64,000 nt of DNA from Shewanella benthica KT99 (GCF_000172075.1 NZ_ABIC01000006.1:62001-126000), one strand, 5' to 3'. Counted from the first letter of the stretch, positions 26,738-37,641 are shown. Translations and numbers: made by a program. Notes: generated by a model not told the origin, from the sequence alone.

Positions 26738-27496
26738 ATGAAAAAAACATTAGTTGCATGTGCGCTTTTGGCAAGTTTGGTAGGTACTTCTGCACAGGCT
26801 GCATCCCTGATAGGTTTTAAGGTCGGTGGCGATTATTGGCAGGCCGATACCAGTGGCACTTTTGCTGGAAATGGTCAACCACAGCAAGATTTCGACTACA
26901 GTTCATCTTCTCAAGGTAGCCTTTGGGTTGCCATAGAGCATCCGATCCCTTTGCTACCGAATGTAAAAATCAGGGAGAATCGTCTTGATGCAAGCGGCAA
27001 TGCGACTCTCGCCAGTGGTACATTGATGAGCTTCGGTGGCACTGATTTTAGAGATAATATTTCGACGAATACCGATCTAAGTAACACAGATTTTATTCTA
27101 TATTACGAGCTGTTAGATAATGATCTGGTTGCATTAGATCTTGGTGCGGCTTACAAGAAGATGCATGGCTCTTTCCGTGTTAACGATAAAGCTACCAGCG
27201 GCCGTGTAAATTCAGAAATTGAACTCGATAGCGGCATAGTGATGGCTTATGCCGATGCACAGGTTGGTATTCCAGGCTTTGGTCTATATGGTTTTGCCGA
27301 TGTTATGCTAGGTATCGATGAGTCCAGTGTTTATGATTACTCTGTCGGTCTAGGTTGGCAGTTCGATGGCGTAGCTTTGGATACTAAGGTGCGTGTGGGT
27401 TACCGTGACTTTAACTTCGATGTGAATGACTTCGATGGTGTAACGGCTAACACTCAGTTTAAAGGTTACTTCGCCGGTGTCGAACTGGTCTTCTAA
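26738..27496 (+). CDS. TIGR04219 family outer-membrane beta-barrel protein
   Basis: 252 residues with a signal peptide (MKKTLVACALLASLVGTSAQA). The mature protein begins ASLIGFKVGGDYWQADTSG, the usual opening of this family, and consists of alternating strands ending in an aromatic residue (FAGVELVF). The gene starts seven bases after DUF2333, so the two are probably co-transcribed. Function not known; a small outer-membrane porin-like barrel is likely. Confidence 0.85.
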   Translation: MKKTLVACALLASLVGTSAQAASLIGFKVGGDYWQADTSGTFAGNGQPQQDFDYSSSSQGSLWVAIEHPIPLLPNVKIRENRLDASGNATLASGTLMSFGGTDFRDNISTNTDLSNTDFILYYELLDNDLVALDLGAAYKKMHGSFRVNDKATSGRVNSEIELDSGIVMAYADAQVGIPGFGLYGFADVMLGIDESSVYDYSVGLGWQFDGVALDTKVRVGYRDFNFDVNDFDGVTANTQFKGYFAGVELVF

Positions 27497-27520
27497 ATTT
27501 AGTGCTTCAAGTGTGATAAA

Positions 27521-27549
27521 AAACCGCCATCGATTAAGAGTGGCGGTTT
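27521..27549. terminator. bidirectional terminator between the TIGR04219 gene and tolC
   Basis: AAACCGCCA (27521-27529) pairs with TGGCGGTTT (27541-27549) around an 11-base loop. A-rich sequence precedes and T-rich sequence is part of the stem, so it may serve both convergent genes. Confidence 0.75.
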
Positions 27550-27608
27550 CTAGTTAAGTTATCCAAAGCGGAGAGCTTAGCAAAATTCTAAATCAGTGTA
27601 GTGACTCG

Positions 27609-28955
27609 TTACTGAGTGGTATTTTGTGTAGCTTGAGCCTGTGCAATCAACCCCTTGTTGATGGTGATAACATCATCTTCATTCAAAGTGCCGGCAGCTT
27701 GTTTAAGTGCCAAGATAGAGTTGATGTAACCGTAACGGGCATCAGATAGCTTTCGCTTAGAGTCATACAGATCGCGCGTACGGTTAAGTACGTCGACTAT
27801 GGTACGAGTACCTACTTCAAAACCTGCCTGAGTCGCTTTTAGGGCACTCTCTGATGAGATAACAGATTGCTCATAGGCACGGATCGAGCTGATTGAGGCG
27901 CCTACATTGTTGAAATTATTGCGAATATCCTTGACTACCTTACGGTGAACCTGTTCCATCTTCTCACTCGCTTCTACGTACTGATATTGCGCCTGATTGA
28001 CTTTAGAGCTGATTTTGAAACCTTCGAAAATAGGTATACTCAAGGTCAGGCCCACAGTGCCGTTGTCAAAATCATTTGCATCATTATCATTATTTTCTTG
28101 CTGAAAATTGGTTGTGTAACCCGCATTCAGACTCAGTATAGGCATATGACCCGCTTTATAGAGACTGATAGTCTCTTTGGCAATATCTTTACCAATACGG
28201 GTAGTCAGTAGATCGACACTGTTGGTTTCAGCTATCTTAAGCCAATCGATTGCTCTGGTAGGAGACGGGCTGACGGCACTGAAACGATCGGTATCTAAGA
28301 TATTGATCGTCCTATGCTCTATACCTGTGATCTCACGCAGTGCCTCATAACTATTGGTCAGTTCATTCTCGGCTAAAATCTCTTGTGCGCGGGCCAAGTC
28401 ATACTGAGCTTGGGCTTCGTGAACGTCTGTGATGGCGGTTAAACCCACGGCGAACCTTTGTTTCGTCTGCTCGAGCTGACGCTCAATCGCGCGCTTTTCC
28501 GAGCCCTGAAATTCGAAGGTATCTTTAGCAGATAAAACAGCAAAGTAGGCACTGGTTACGCGGATAATAAGAGTCTGCAGCGATGACGCGTAGGCTGCAT
28601 CGGCTTGAGAGGCGGCTAACTCGGCCAGGCTCAACCCTACCCAGGCGCTGTGATCATAGATGACCTGATTCAAGGTGACGCCAGCATTTATGCCGCTTGA
28701 ATCCGTATTCGACATTGTATCTTCATTGTGCCAGCTCTTGTTATATCCCACACTAGCACTTATGGTTGGTAATAATGGGGCGCGGTTTTCTTCAATCTGT
28801 TCATACAGGGCGTCGCGTCGAGCCTGAGCCTGCAGTGCGATAGGGTCACTGGTTAGTGCTTGTTGATATATCTGCAGTAAATCGTCGGCCTGTACAGCAG
28901 AAGTGCTGAATGCCAGCGTGAGTGCTGCGCATATCGTGCGGATCTTGAATTTCAT
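27609..28955 (-). CDS. tolC: outer-membrane efflux channel TolC
   Basis: 448 residues with a signal peptide (to about 23, AVQA). Two TolC/OEP repeats are visible: the first begins LLQIYQQALTSDPIALQAQARRDAL, the second LLTTRIGKDIAKETISLYKAGHMPIL. Each contributes strands and long helices to the trimeric channel-tunnel. It serves RND, ABC and MFS efflux pumps and type I secretion. It lies head to head with nudF, the same arrangement as in E. coli. Confidence 0.95.
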   Translation of the reverse strand: MKFKIRTICAALTLAFSTSAVQADDLLQIYQQALTSDPIALQAQARRDALYEQIEENRAPLLPTISASVGYNKSWHNEDTMSNTDSSGINAGVTLNQVIYDHSAWVGLSLAELAASQADAAYASSLQTLIIRVTSAYFAVLSAKDTFEFQGSEKRAIERQLEQTKQRFAVGLTAITDVHEAQAQYDLARAQEILAENELTNSYEALREITGIEHRTINILDTDRFSAVSPSPTRAIDWLKIAETNSVDLLTTRIGKDIAKETISLYKAGHMPILSLNAGYTTNFQQENNDNDANDFDNGTVGLTLSIPIFEGFKISSKVNQAQYQYVEASEKMEQVHRKVVKDIRNNFNNVGASISSIRAYEQSVISSESALKATQAGFEVGTRTIVDVLNRTRDLYDSKRKLSDARYGYINSILALKQAAGTLNEDDVITINKGLIAQAQATQNTTQ

Positions 28956-29287
28956 TGGTTGTCCTTTTAGACAAAATCCTCCAGTGGAGGAGCCGTTTAA
29001 CTTTTATAGATTTAAGTGATACCACACATAATAGCGAGGCAGTTTGCGCTTCCCGACGCTTCCCGATACATCAAAAATTAATGGCCTGAGCCAGCTAGCC
29101 ATTTATTAATAGCTATTAAGACATAGATATTAATAAATCACCTGTTTTCAAGTCAACTTAGAAGTGTAACAGTTTTTGATTTTTAATATGCTAATTCTAT
29201 CTAAATAGAATTTACTCTAGTCTAGTGTGTTTCTTATACACTTTTGCAGATGATTTGATACTGGATTGATCCAGGTAAGGGAGCCAG
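28956..29287. other. divergent tolC/nudF promoter region
   Basis: No gene. Features seen are CCTCC-AGT-GGAGG (28979-28991) in the tolC leader, a repeated GCTTCCCGA (29047 and 29057), and a palindrome AATTCTAT-CTAA-ATAGAATT (29193-29212) that could be an operator. The rest is AT-rich. Confidence 0.45.
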
Positions 29288-29893
29288 ATGAAACAGAAGT
29301 TTGATCAACAAGATGTGGATTTGTTAGGTAAAGAAACGGTGTTTAAGGGCTTTTTCTCTTTAGATGTTTATCGGTTTAAGCATAAGTTGTTCAAAGGTGG
29401 CTGGAGCGGTGAAGTTAAGAGGGAGGTCTTTGAACGCGGCGATGCCGTCGTAGTATTGCCTTATGATCCTGTGACGGATGAAGTGGTGTTGATCGAGCAG
29501 ATACGTATTCCCGTATTTGGCAAGACCAAGAGTCCTTGGATGCTTGAGTTAGTGGCGGGTATGATAGAAGAGGGTGAGACGGCCGAGGCTGTTGCCCGCA
29601 GGGAGCTGGTCGAAGAGGCGGGAGTTGCGGCTAAACAGATGTCGAAGATCTCCAGCTATTTCGCTAGTCCAGGAGGAACCAGTGAGAAATTCGATTTTTT
29701 CTGGGCTGAAATCGATGCGAGTCAGGCACATGGAGTACACGGGCTAGAACATGAAAATGAAGATATTCAGGTTCACGTATTCAGCAGGGAGCAAGCTTTT
29801 AACTTAGTAAATGATGGTATAATTAACAATGCGTCTACTGTTATTGGCCTGCAGTGGCTGGAGCTGAACTATCAGAATTTACGTAAAACGTAA
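29288..29893 (+). CDS. nudF: ADP-ribose diphosphatase (Nudix)
   Basis: 201 residues. The Nudix box is complete: GMIEEGETAEAVARRELVEEAGV (about 97-119), with the catalytic REx2EE glutamates. NudF hydrolyses ADP-ribose to AMP and ribose-5-phosphate. First gene of the nudF-yqiB-cpdA-yqiA-parE series conserved from E. coli to Shewanella. AAGGGAG lies just before the ATG. Its last 60 bases are repeated in decayed form immediately downstream. Confidence 0.95.
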   Translation: MKQKFDQQDVDLLGKETVFKGFFSLDVYRFKHKLFKGGWSGEVKREVFERGDAVVVLPYDPVTDEVVLIEQIRIPVFGKTKSPWMLELVAGMIEEGETAEAVARRELVEEAGVAAKQMSKISSYFASPGGTSEKFDFFWAEIDASQAHGVHGLEHENEDIQVHVFSREQAFNLVNDGIINNASTVIGLQWLELNYQNLRKT

Positions 29894-29935
29894 AAGTAAG
29901 TAAAAATAGTGTAAATGATGGATGTATCAACTGAA

Positions 29936-29991
29936 TAATGCGTTTACTGTTATTGGGCTGCAGTGGTTAGAGCTGAATTACCAGAATTTGC

Positions 29992-29992
<1 letters not shown>
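29936..29992 (+). pseudogene. decayed duplicate of the nudF 3' end
   Basis: AATGCGTTTACTGTTATTGG and the following bases repeat the nudF end at 29829-29880 with a few substitutions; translated it reads NAFTVIGLQWLELNYQNLLEL against NASTVIGLQWLELNYQNL. It runs directly into the heptamer array. Confidence 0.8.
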
Positions 29993-30072
<80 letters not shown>

Positions 30073-30096
30073 CTAAACGTGAGGATGAATCGGTAA

Positions 30097-30543
30097 GTGA
30101 GTAGTGCAACCAGCTTAAACCCAAAGAGATATCAGCCGAATATTAATCGCTTTCTCGCGCTGTGTGGGCGTAATTATTACCATATTCTTTGTTGGTTGCC
30201 CGATGGCGCTGAGCAGGGGGCAAATTGGCAAGTCAGAGGTGATTACGGGCTGTTAGATATTCGCTTGCTGGAAAATACTCGCTATACCCAATTGATCGAA
30301 ATCTCAAGAAATGTTGGTAAAACCGATTTTGTCTCTACCCCTAAAATTTCGGTTCGCGTGTATCATGATGCTAAATTAGCAGAAGTGTTAACCAGTCGAC
30401 AGATTTATCAGCTCAGTCCGGTATATAATTATCCAAATGTACGTATGCACCATCGTGACGAAAAGCATCGAGTGAATGCTTTTTTGGAAGAGTTATTAAG
30501 AATTGATAACCATACGAGTGTTGTTTGTTTGGCTGAATCTTAG
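30097..30543 (+). CDS. yqiB: DUF1249 family protein YqiB
   Basis: 148 residues starting at GTG (30097). The protein has the conserved DUF1249 features: NPKRYQPNINRFLALCGRNYYHILCWLP at the N-terminus and YQLSPVYNYPNVRMHHRDEKHRVNAFLEELL towards the end. Function is not established. Its place between nudF and cpdA is conserved. The ribosome site is poor and the start is close to the heptamer array. Confidence 0.85.
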   Translation: MSSATSLNPKRYQPNINRFLALCGRNYYHILCWLPDGAEQGANWQVRGDYGLLDIRLLENTRYTQLIEISRNVGKTDFVSTPKISVRVYHDAKLAEVLTSRQIYQLSPVYNYPNVRMHHRDEKHRVNAFLEELLRIDNHTSVVCLAES

Positions 30544-30553
30544 GGTCTATCTA

Positions 30554-31393
30554 GTGTTAAAAGAGGCTATCTCTTATTCTCTTGAAGAGAAGGCAAGTGT
30601 GAGAATCGTGCAAGTGACCGATCCTCACCTGTTTGCCGATCCCAATGCTCAACTCTTAGGTGTTAATACAGCTAAGAGTCTGGAGTCTGTGCTTAATACC
30701 ATAAAGGCTGTGGGTTACCCGGCAGATCTTATGTTGGCTACCGGAGATATCAGTCAAGATTATTCGGGGGAGTCGTACCACAATTTTGTGCGAGCGATAA
30801 CTCCTCTCGATATGCCTTGCCATTATCTGCCCGGAAATCATGATGATCCTCGAGTTATGAATCTGCATATGCAGGGAGCAAAGATATTCGGTCAGCGTCG
30901 AATCTTAGCCGGTAACTGGCAAATAATCATGCTGGACTCTACGGTGAGGGGCAAGCCCGGCGGACACATGTCTGACAGTGAAATAGAGATCATTAGAAGC
31001 GCTGTTGCCGATCAACCGGAACGTCACATCTTGCTAGTGATGCATCACAATCCTATTCTGATCAAGTGCCGCTGGCTAGATCAACATTGCATGGATAATG
31101 GCAGTGACTTTATCGAGCAAGTGGCTCAAATCCCACAAGTCAAAGGCTTGCTTTGGGGTCATGTGCACCAAGAGTTGCATAAAGAGCATCAAGGTATGCA
31201 TGGCATTATTCACTTGATGTGTACGCCTTCAACTTGCATCCAATTTAAGCCGCTATCCTCTTACTTCGCACTGGATGCGAAACAACCTGGATATCGCCTG
31301 TTGGAGCTTAAAGCCGATGGCAGCATGATTACCAATGTATATCGTGTCCCCGGTGATAAATTCGCTTCCGATAGAAACGCCAGTGGTTATTAA
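30554..31393 (+). CDS. cpdA: 3',5'-cyclic-AMP phosphodiesterase
   Basis: 279 residues from a GTG at 30554, ten bases after yqiB. A class III cyclic nucleotide phosphodiesterase of the calcineurin-like metallophosphoesterase fold. Metal ligands are visible: D-x-H in QVTDPHLF, D in ATGDISQD, GNHDD, H in VMHHNPI and GHVHQE. It lowers cAMP and so tunes CRP; in Shewanella CRP controls anaerobic respiration. An upstream extension to 30503 would overlap yqiB and is not supported. Confidence 0.93.
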   Translation: MLKEAISYSLEEKASVRIVQVTDPHLFADPNAQLLGVNTAKSLESVLNTIKAVGYPADLMLATGDISQDYSGESYHNFVRAITPLDMPCHYLPGNHDDPRVMNLHMQGAKIFGQRRILAGNWQIIMLDSTVRGKPGGHMSDSEIEIIRSAVADQPERHILLVMHHNPILIKCRWLDQHCMDNGSDFIEQVAQIPQVKGLLWGHVHQELHKEHQGMHGIIHLMCTPSTCIQFKPLSSYFALDAKQPGYRLLELKADGSMITNVYRVPGDKFASDRNASGY

Positions 31394-31601
31394 TACTAAT
31401 CTTGTCAGCTTGTTCAGGAGTTGATGCCAGATTTTAATGGTACGTCGCTGTAAAAATTAGCTACTTTCCCTCTCTTTGAAGCCTAATCACTTGGTAGAAA
31501 CGTAAGCAAGTGTTAGCATCCTATTGATCATTTATTAAAATTATTCTCTCACTCCCCTGAGTGATTATTCGATGATGGGAAGAATCCGCCTATGAGGAAA
31601 T

Positions 31602-32174
31602 ATGCTACTTTATATTCATGGGTTCAATAGCTCTCCATTATCAGATAAAGGGCTGGTAACAGCGCAATTTATCGCTGAACACTATCCCGAACTGAACTTC
31701 CGTCAGCCTCAATTACCATCCACTCCCAGAGAAGCGATGGAATTACTGTCAGGATTGGTGGAATCTGCACTCGAGGATGGAGAGACGCTCACCTATATAG
31801 GTTCTTCACTTGGCGGTTATTTTGCGAGTTATTTAGCCGAAAAGTACGGTGGGCGAGCGGTATTGGTTAATCCTGCTGTGACGCCTTTCGAGCTATTCGA
31901 TGGCTTTATCGGTCAGCAGTACAATCCCTATATCGATGAGTGTTATCAAGTTCTGCCTGAACATAAAGATCAGCTTGCCGCTTTTAATACTGACGTTATT
32001 CTTAACCCCGACCGATTTTTAGTGCTATTACAGTCGGGTGATGAAGTCTTGGATTATCGACAAGCAGTACAAAAATATCACTGTTGTCAGCTTTTGATTC
32101 AATCCGGTGGCGATCATAGCTTTGTGGGTTATGAAAAGCAGATGCACTCTATCTGCCAGTTTCTGTTTTCTTGA
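31602..32174 (+). CDS. yqiA: YqiA-like esterase
   Basis: 190 residues. A small alpha/beta-hydrolase: LLYIHGFNSSPLSDKG at the start, the nucleophile elbow IGSSLGGYFASYLAEKY with Ser about 68, Asp in LQSGDEVLDYR, and catalytic His in GGDHSFVGYE. E. coli YqiA hydrolyses palmitoyl-CoA and p-nitrophenyl esters. GAGG lies before the ATG. Directly upstream of parE, as in E. coli. Confidence 0.9.
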   Translation: MLLYIHGFNSSPLSDKGLVTAQFIAEHYPELNFRQPQLPSTPREAMELLSGLVESALEDGETLTYIGSSLGGYFASYLAEKYGGRAVLVNPAVTPFELFDGFIGQQYNPYIDECYQVLPEHKDQLAAFNTDVILNPDRFLVLLQSGDEVLDYRQAVQKYHCCQLLIQSGGDHSFVGYEKQMHSICQFLFS

Positions 32175-32229
32175 CAATTAACCATATCGGGCCGCAACAT
32201 GGCCTTAATAACTATAAATTGTGTGTGCC

Positions 32230-34116
32230 ATGACAAAACAATATACCTCTGATTCCATTGAAGTCCTGAATGGGCTAGATCCCGTTAAACGCCGTCCGGG
32301 TATGTATACCGACACCACGCGCCCAAATCATCTGGGTCAAGAGGTTATCGATAATAGTGTCGATGAAGCATTGGCGGGACATGCAACTAAGATTGAAATA
32401 ACCCTGCATAAGGATAACTCGTTAGAGGTTATCGATGATGGTCGTGGTATGCCTGTGGATATTCACCCAGAAGAGGGGATATCTGGGGTAGAGCTTATTC
32501 TCACTAAACTACATGCGGGTGCTAAGTTCTCCAACGATAACTATCAATTTTCAGGAGGTCTACACGGGGTTGGTATCTCAGTAGTGAATGCACTCTCGAG
32601 TCGTGTGGAAATTACCGTGCGACGCAGCGGTATTGTCTATGACATCGCCTTCGAACATGGTGATATGGTCGAAGAGTTGCGAGAGACGGGAACTTGTGGC
32701 CGTAGAAATACCGGTACCAGGGTTCATTTCTGGCCTATTCCCAGTTATTTCGACTCAGCCAATTTTTCCGTATCTAAGCTGACTTATTTGTTGAAAGCTA
32801 AGGCGGTTCTCTGTCCCGGCCTTAAGATTAAATTCACTAACAAGCAGACGGATGAAGTTCAGGAGTGGCTCTATGAGAGTGGTTTGACTGATTATCTACA
32901 ATCTTCGGTCAAAGATGCGCTGATGCTGCCTGAAGAGCCATTTATTGGTAGTTTACAAGGTAATAAAGAGGCGGTAGATTGGGCTATTACCTGGTTACCG
33001 GAAGGGGGAGAGTATCTTAACGAAAGTTATGTGAATCTTATTCCTACTCCCTTAGGTGGTACTCATGTGAATGGCTTCAGGCAAGGTCTGCTCGAGTCTA
33101 TGCGTGAATTTTGTGAGTTTCGTAACCTAATGCCCAGAGGCGTTAAGCTAACCCCAGAGGATATCTGGGATCGCAGCAGTTTTATCTTGTCGATCAAGTT
33201 ACTGGATCCACAATTTTCCGGCCAGACCAAGGAGAAACTCTCCAGTCGTCAGAGTGCGGCGTTTGTTTCCGGCATTGTCAGAGATGCATTCAGTCTCTGG
33301 CTTAATACGAATATTGAACAGGCACTGGCGCTGGCGGAAATGTGCATTAATAATGCGCATAAACGCTTAAAGTCGGCTAAGAAGGTTGCCCGTAAGAAGG
33401 TGACGTCTGGTCCGGCACTTCCTGGTAAGTTGACCGATTGTAGTGGTCAAGATCCTATGCGTGGAGAGCTGTTTTTGGTGGAGGGTGACTCGGCGGGAGG
33501 CAGCGCTAAACAGGCTCGTGATCGAGAATTTCAAGCTATCATGCCTCTGCGTGGTAAAATCCTCAATACTTGGGAGGTGGATGCCAGCCAGGTATTGGCG
33601 TCAGAGGAAGTACATAATATCTCGGTTGCGATAGGCTGCGATCCCGATTGCAGTGATATCTCCGAACTTAGGTATGGAAAAATCTGTATCTTGGCCGATG
33701 CGGATTCAGATGGACTGCATATTGCTACCTTGTTATGTGCTCTGTTTATGAAACACTACAAGATCTTGGTCGAAAAGGGTCATATCTATGTGGCTATGCC
33801 TCCTCTGTTTCGTATCGACGTAGGCAAAGAGATTTTTTATGCGTTAGACGAAGCAGAAAAGCAAGGCATACTGGATCGTATTGCCGCCGAGAAGATGAAA
33901 GGTAAAGTACAGGTGACTCGATTCAAGGGGCTGGGTGAGATGAATCCACTGCAGTTACGAGAAACCACCATGGACCCTAATACACGTCGTTTGGTGCAGT
34001 TAACCATAGATGATGTTGAAGAAACCGTAGCGCTTATGGATATGTTGCTTGCCAAGAAACGCTCAGGTGATCGTAAAATATGGTTAGAATCTAAAGGTGA
34101 TCTTGCAGATTTTTAG
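32230..34116 (+). CDS. parE: DNA topoisomerase IV subunit B
   Basis: 628 residues from the ATG at 32230 (a GTG nine bases earlier is in frame but would add only MCA). The GHKL ATPase motifs are present: EVIDNSVDEALAGHA, DDGRGMPVDI and the GGLHGVG loop. The TOPRIM domain has VEGDSAGGSAKQARDREFQ and DADSDGLH. With ParC it decatenates daughter chromosomes. parE and parC are separated here by one extra gene. Confidence 0.96.
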   Translation: MTKQYTSDSIEVLNGLDPVKRRPGMYTDTTRPNHLGQEVIDNSVDEALAGHATKIEITLHKDNSLEVIDDGRGMPVDIHPEEGISGVELILTKLHAGAKFSNDNYQFSGGLHGVGISVVNALSSRVEITVRRSGIVYDIAFEHGDMVEELRETGTCGRRNTGTRVHFWPIPSYFDSANFSVSKLTYLLKAKAVLCPGLKIKFTNKQTDEVQEWLYESGLTDYLQSSVKDALMLPEEPFIGSLQGNKEAVDWAITWLPEGGEYLNESYVNLIPTPLGGTHVNGFRQGLLESMREFCEFRNLMPRGVKLTPEDIWDRSSFILSIKLLDPQFSGQTKEKLSSRQSAAFVSGIVRDAFSLWLNTNIEQALALAEMCINNAHKRLKSAKKVARKKVTSGPALPGKLTDCSGQDPMRGELFLVEGDSAGGSAKQARDREFQAIMPLRGKILNTWEVDASQVLASEEVHNISVAIGCDPDCSDISELRYGKICILADADSDGLHIATLLCALFMKHYKILVEKGHIYVAMPPLFRIDVGKEIFYALDEAEKQGILDRIAAEKMKGKVQVTRFKGLGEMNPLQLRETTMDPNTRRLVQLTIDDVEETVALMDMLLAKKRSGDRKIWLESKGDLADF

Positions 34117-34161
34117 TGAAGCGCCTCCAACAATTAGAATAATTAGGCTTATAAAACAATA

Positions 34162-35325
34162 ATGTTGTTGAATCAGAAAAAAAATAAACGAAGGTGGAGC
34201 ATACTGTTAGCTTGCGCTGCGGTGCTGTTTAGTCAAAAGTTACTGGCCGCACAGCCCATGATGATCACTGTGACTAAAGGCTTCGGCTTAACTCTCTATG
34301 CCTCAGAGCTTGGTGATGCTAAACAGATGGTGCTGGGGGATAAGGGCACGCTTTTTGTCGGTTCCCATAAGAAGGGCACCATAGTGGCTCTGGTCGATAG
34401 CAATGCCGATGGCCGAGTCGATAAACAATACACAGTAGCCAAAGGCTTAGATAATCCTGAAGCCATCGCCTTTCATCATGGTGATCTTTATGTCGCCGTC
34501 AATGAAAAGATAGTGAGGTTTGTCGATATTGAGAACCGCTTGCGCCGACCAGGACGGGGCAAGGAGGTTTATGATCGGCTGCCGGGAAAGACCAATAAGA
34601 GCCGACGTGCGATGCACTTTGGTCCGGATGGTCGTTTGTATGTCGCGATCGGTGCACCTTGTAATGTGTGTGAGGCCGTAGCCCCCTTTGGCAGTATTAT
34701 CGCCATCGATATAGAGACCGGCAGTAGTGAGCAAGTCGCAACGGGCATTCGCAGTGTGACGGGCTTCGATTGGTCGCCTATGGACGATGCCTTATGGTTT
34801 GCCGATCAAGGGCGAGACTGGATGGGGGATCGACTGCCTCCCGATGAGATTAACCGGCTAGAAAAAACCGGAGAACACTTCGGTTTTCCCTATATTCATG
34901 CTGCTTCTGTCATAGAGCCCGCCTACGATAAACCTAAGAATCTGAAGATCACTTTGCCCAATTTCGAATTACCAGCTCATGTTGCCCCTACTGGCCTGCA
35001 TTTTTATCGTGGTCAGACGTTTCCTGCTAAATATCATAATCAGATGTTTGTCGCCGAGAATGGTTCCTGGAATCGTTCGAGCAAAATCGGTTACCAGGTG
35101 GTGATGTTAGAGGTTGAACAGCAGAAAGTCGTCAAGCGCAGTACTGTGGTCAGCTTCTTAGATGGCGGTTTTCCCGTAGCCAGGCCTTACGCTTTATTAA
35201 CGGCGCCCGATGGAGCCATGTATATATCAGATGATCTTAAAGGCAATATTTACCGTTTGTATTACAAAGATATTGTTAAGAAAGAAACAGAACAAACTGC
35301 GCAAGCAGAGGAAACTGAAAAATGA
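34162..35325 (+). CDS. PQQ-type soluble sugar dehydrogenase-like beta-propeller protein
   Basis: 387 residues with an N-terminal signal peptide or anchor ([18 protein letters not shown]). The body matches the glucose/sorbosone dehydrogenase (YliI/Asd-like) propeller: [35 protein letters not shown], and [23 protein letters not shown] with the metal/PQQ-site Asp. It would oxidise aldoses in the periplasm using PQQ, though cofactor use is not proven. Its stop overlaps the parC start by four bases (ATGA), so this metabolic gene is translationally coupled to topoisomerase IV. Confidence 0.8.
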   Translation: MLLNQKKNKRRWSILLACAAVLFSQKLLAAQPMMITVTKGFGLTLYASELGDAKQMVLGDKGTLFVGSHKKGTIVALVDSNADGRVDKQYTVAKGLDNPEAIAFHHGDLYVAVNEKIVRFVDIENRLRRPGRGKEVYDRLPGKTNKSRRAMHFGPDGRLYVAIGAPCNVCEAVAPFGSIIAIDIETGSSEQVATGIRSVTGFDWSPMDDALWFADQGRDWMGDRLPPDEINRLEKTGEHFGFPYIHAASVIEPAYDKPKNLKITLPNFELPAHVAPTGLHFYRGQTFPAKYHNQMFVAENGSWNRSSKIGYQVVMLEVEQQKVVKRSTVVSFLDGGFPVARPYALLTAPDGAMYISDDLKGNIYRLYYKDIVKKETEQTAQAEETEK

Positions 35326-37595
35326 GTGATGCGATAAATTTAAGTCTCGATGGCGTAGAGCAGATGTCGATGCGCCGCTTTACGGAAGATGCGTATCTAA
35401 ATTATTCCATGTACGTCATCATGGATCGGGCCTTGCCACATATTGGTGATGGATTAAAACCGGTTCAACGTCGTATCATCTATGCCATGAGTGAATTGGG
35501 TCTATCGGCTCAGTCTAAGCATAAGAAATCAGCCCGTACCGTAGGTGATGTGTTAGGTAAGTACCATCCCCATGGGGATAGTGCCTGCTATGAGGCTATG
35601 GTACTGATGGCGCAGCCTTTCTCATATCGATATCCCTTGGTCGATGGTCAGGGAAACTGGGGAGCACCGGATGATCCCAAATCATTCGCCGCCATGCGTT
35701 ATACCGAAGCGAGATTATCGAAGTTTTCAGAGGTCCTGCTCAGTGAGCTAGGGCAAGGCACTGTCGATTGGGGAGTTAACTTCGACGGCACGATGAAAGA
35801 GCCCTTGGTGCTACCGTCTCGTCTGCCGCATATTTTGCTCAATGGTATTACCGGCATAGCCGTGGGCATGGCGACAGATGTACCGCCACACAACACCCGT
35901 GAATTAGTGGCTGCATGTGTCGAATTACTGGATAACCCTAAAGCAGATCTCGAACGCTTGATGGAGTTTGTGCCTGGACCCGACTATCCAACCGAGGCGG
36001 AGATTATTACTCCCAGGGCGGATATCGCTAAGATCTATTCGACAGGTAAAGGTTCGATAAAGGCGCGAGCCGTTTATGCTGTTGAGAGTGGCGAAATTGT
36101 TATCACTGCTTTGCCACATCAGGCCAGTGGCGGCAAGATTTTAGAACAGATTGCCGCGCAGATGCAGGCCAAGAAACTGCCTATGGTGGTCGATCTCAGG
36201 GATGAATCTGACCACGAGAACCCGGTCCGTATCATTGTGGTGCCGCGTTCAAATCGCGTCGATTGTGATCAACTGATGGCCCACCTTTTTGCGACGACGG
36301 ATCTGCAGAAAAATTTCCGAGTGAACCTGAATATTATAGGGCTGAACGGGAAACCTCAAGTCAAAGGGCTTAAACAGATCCTCACCGAATGGTTGGAATT
36401 TCGTTTAACTACCGTGACTCGAAGAATCACCCACAGATTGGATAAGGTCTTATCCAGGTTACATATTTTGGATGCCTTGATGGTTGCCTTCCTTAATATC
36501 GACGAGGTGATCGAGATCATCCGCTATAAGGAGAACCCCAAGACTGAATTGATGTCACGGTTCCAGATTTCCGAGATTCAAGCCGATGCTATTTTAGATC
36601 TTAAGTTACGCCATCTGGCCAAGCTTGAAGAGGTGAAGATCACATCGGAGCAGGATGAGCTGGAAGTCGAGCGAGATAAGCTAGAGTTGCTGCTTAGCTC
36701 GGATAGGCGCCTGAAGACCCTGATTAAGAAAGAGCTTATACATGATGGTGAGACCTACGGTGATGATAGACGTTCTCCATTGGTGGAGCGTAGCGAGTCT
36801 AAGGCACTGACTGAGCAAGAGTTAGCTCCGGTAGAGGCCGTGACTGTCGTCTTGTCTGAGAAAGGTTGGGTTCGCTGCGCCAAGGGACATGATATCGATG
36901 GTCATGCACTGTCTTACAAGTCCGGAGATGGTTTCCTCTGTTCTGCGGTAGGTCGAAGTAATCAGCCTGCGGTATTTATAGGCTCAACCGGTAGATCGTT
37001 TGCAACCGATACTCATACCTTGCCTTCGGCGAGAAGCCAAGGTGAGCCGATCACCACACGTTTTAATCTGTCACCCGGTGAAGTGATGGAGCATCTCTTG
37101 CTTGGTGATGATGAGAAGTTCTATCTGCTAGCGTCGGATGCAGGTTATGGTTTTGTCGGCTCATATAAGGATATGGTATCGAGGAATAAAGCCGGTAAAG
37201 CCCTGCTCAGCCTACCGGCTAACGCCAAAGTGATTAAACCTCAGTTGGTGGATAAGTCGAAAGTCGAGTCGATTCTGGCCATCACCAATGAAGGTAGAAT
37301 GTTGCTATTCTCTATGGAATCCTTGCCCCAGTTATCTAAGGGTAAAGGGAATAAGATCATAGGTATCCCAACTGAAAGAGCGAAGAATAGAGAAGAGTTG
37401 CTCATCCACCTGCATGTGGTGCCCGAAGATATTTCGGTGACTCTTTGGGCCGGTAAGCGCAAGCTAACCCTGAAACCAAGCGATTTGGAGCATTATCGTG
37501 GGGAACGGGGCAGGAGAGGGGCGAAACTGCCACGGGGATTACAACGTGTCGATAGCGTAGAGCTAGGCGATGGTAACAGTGAGTCTATCGACTAG
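35322..37595 (+). CDS. parC: DNA topoisomerase IV subunit A
   Basis: 757 residues. The active-site Tyr lies in [18 protein letters not shown] (about 127), and the quinolone-resistance region near 80-85 ([12 protein letters not shown]) is wild-type-like, with Ser preserved. A C-terminal beta-pinwheel, which sets decatenation preference, follows the coiled coil. The ATG overlaps the previous stop. A terminator follows at once. Confidence 0.96.
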   Translation: MSDAINLSLDGVEQMSMRRFTEDAYLNYSMYVIMDRALPHIGDGLKPVQRRIIYAMSELGLSAQSKHKKSARTVGDVLGKYHPHGDSACYEAMVLMAQPFSYRYPLVDGQGNWGAPDDPKSFAAMRYTEARLSKFSEVLLSELGQGTVDWGVNFDGTMKEPLVLPSRLPHILLNGITGIAVGMATDVPPHNTRELVAACVELLDNPKADLERLMEFVPGPDYPTEAEIITPRADIAKIYSTGKGSIKARAVYAVESGEIVITALPHQASGGKILEQIAAQMQAKKLPMVVDLRDESDHENPVRIIVVPRSNRVDCDQLMAHLFATTDLQKNFRVNLNIIGLNGKPQVKGLKQILTEWLEFRLTTVTRRITHRLDKVLSRLHILDALMVAFLNIDEVIEIIRYKENPKTELMSRFQISEIQADAILDLKLRHLAKLEEVKITSEQDELEVERDKLELLLSSDRRLKTLIKKELIHDGETYGDDRRSPLVERSESKALTEQELAPVEAVTVVLSEKGWVRCAKGHDIDGHALSYKSGDGFLCSAVGRSNQPAVFIGSTGRSFATDTHTLPSARSQGEPITTRFNLSPGEVMEHLLLGDDEKFYLLASDAGYGFVGSYKDMVSRNKAGKALLSLPANAKVIKPQLVDKSKVESILAITNEGRMLLFSMESLPQLSKGKGNKIIGIPTERAKNREELLIHLHVVPEDISVTLWAGKRKLTLKPSDLEHYRGERGRRGAKLPRGLQRVDSVELGDGNSESID

Positions 37596-37616
37596 CTAAT
37601 CACGAGTCTGAGATGA

Positions 37617-37641
37617 AAACGCTGCCGATGGCAGTTTTTTT
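37617..37641 (+). terminator. terminator after parC
   Basis: CTGCC (37622-37626), loop GAT, GGCAG (37630-37634), then seven T; the A run before the stem can pair with part of the T run. Confidence 0.85.
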
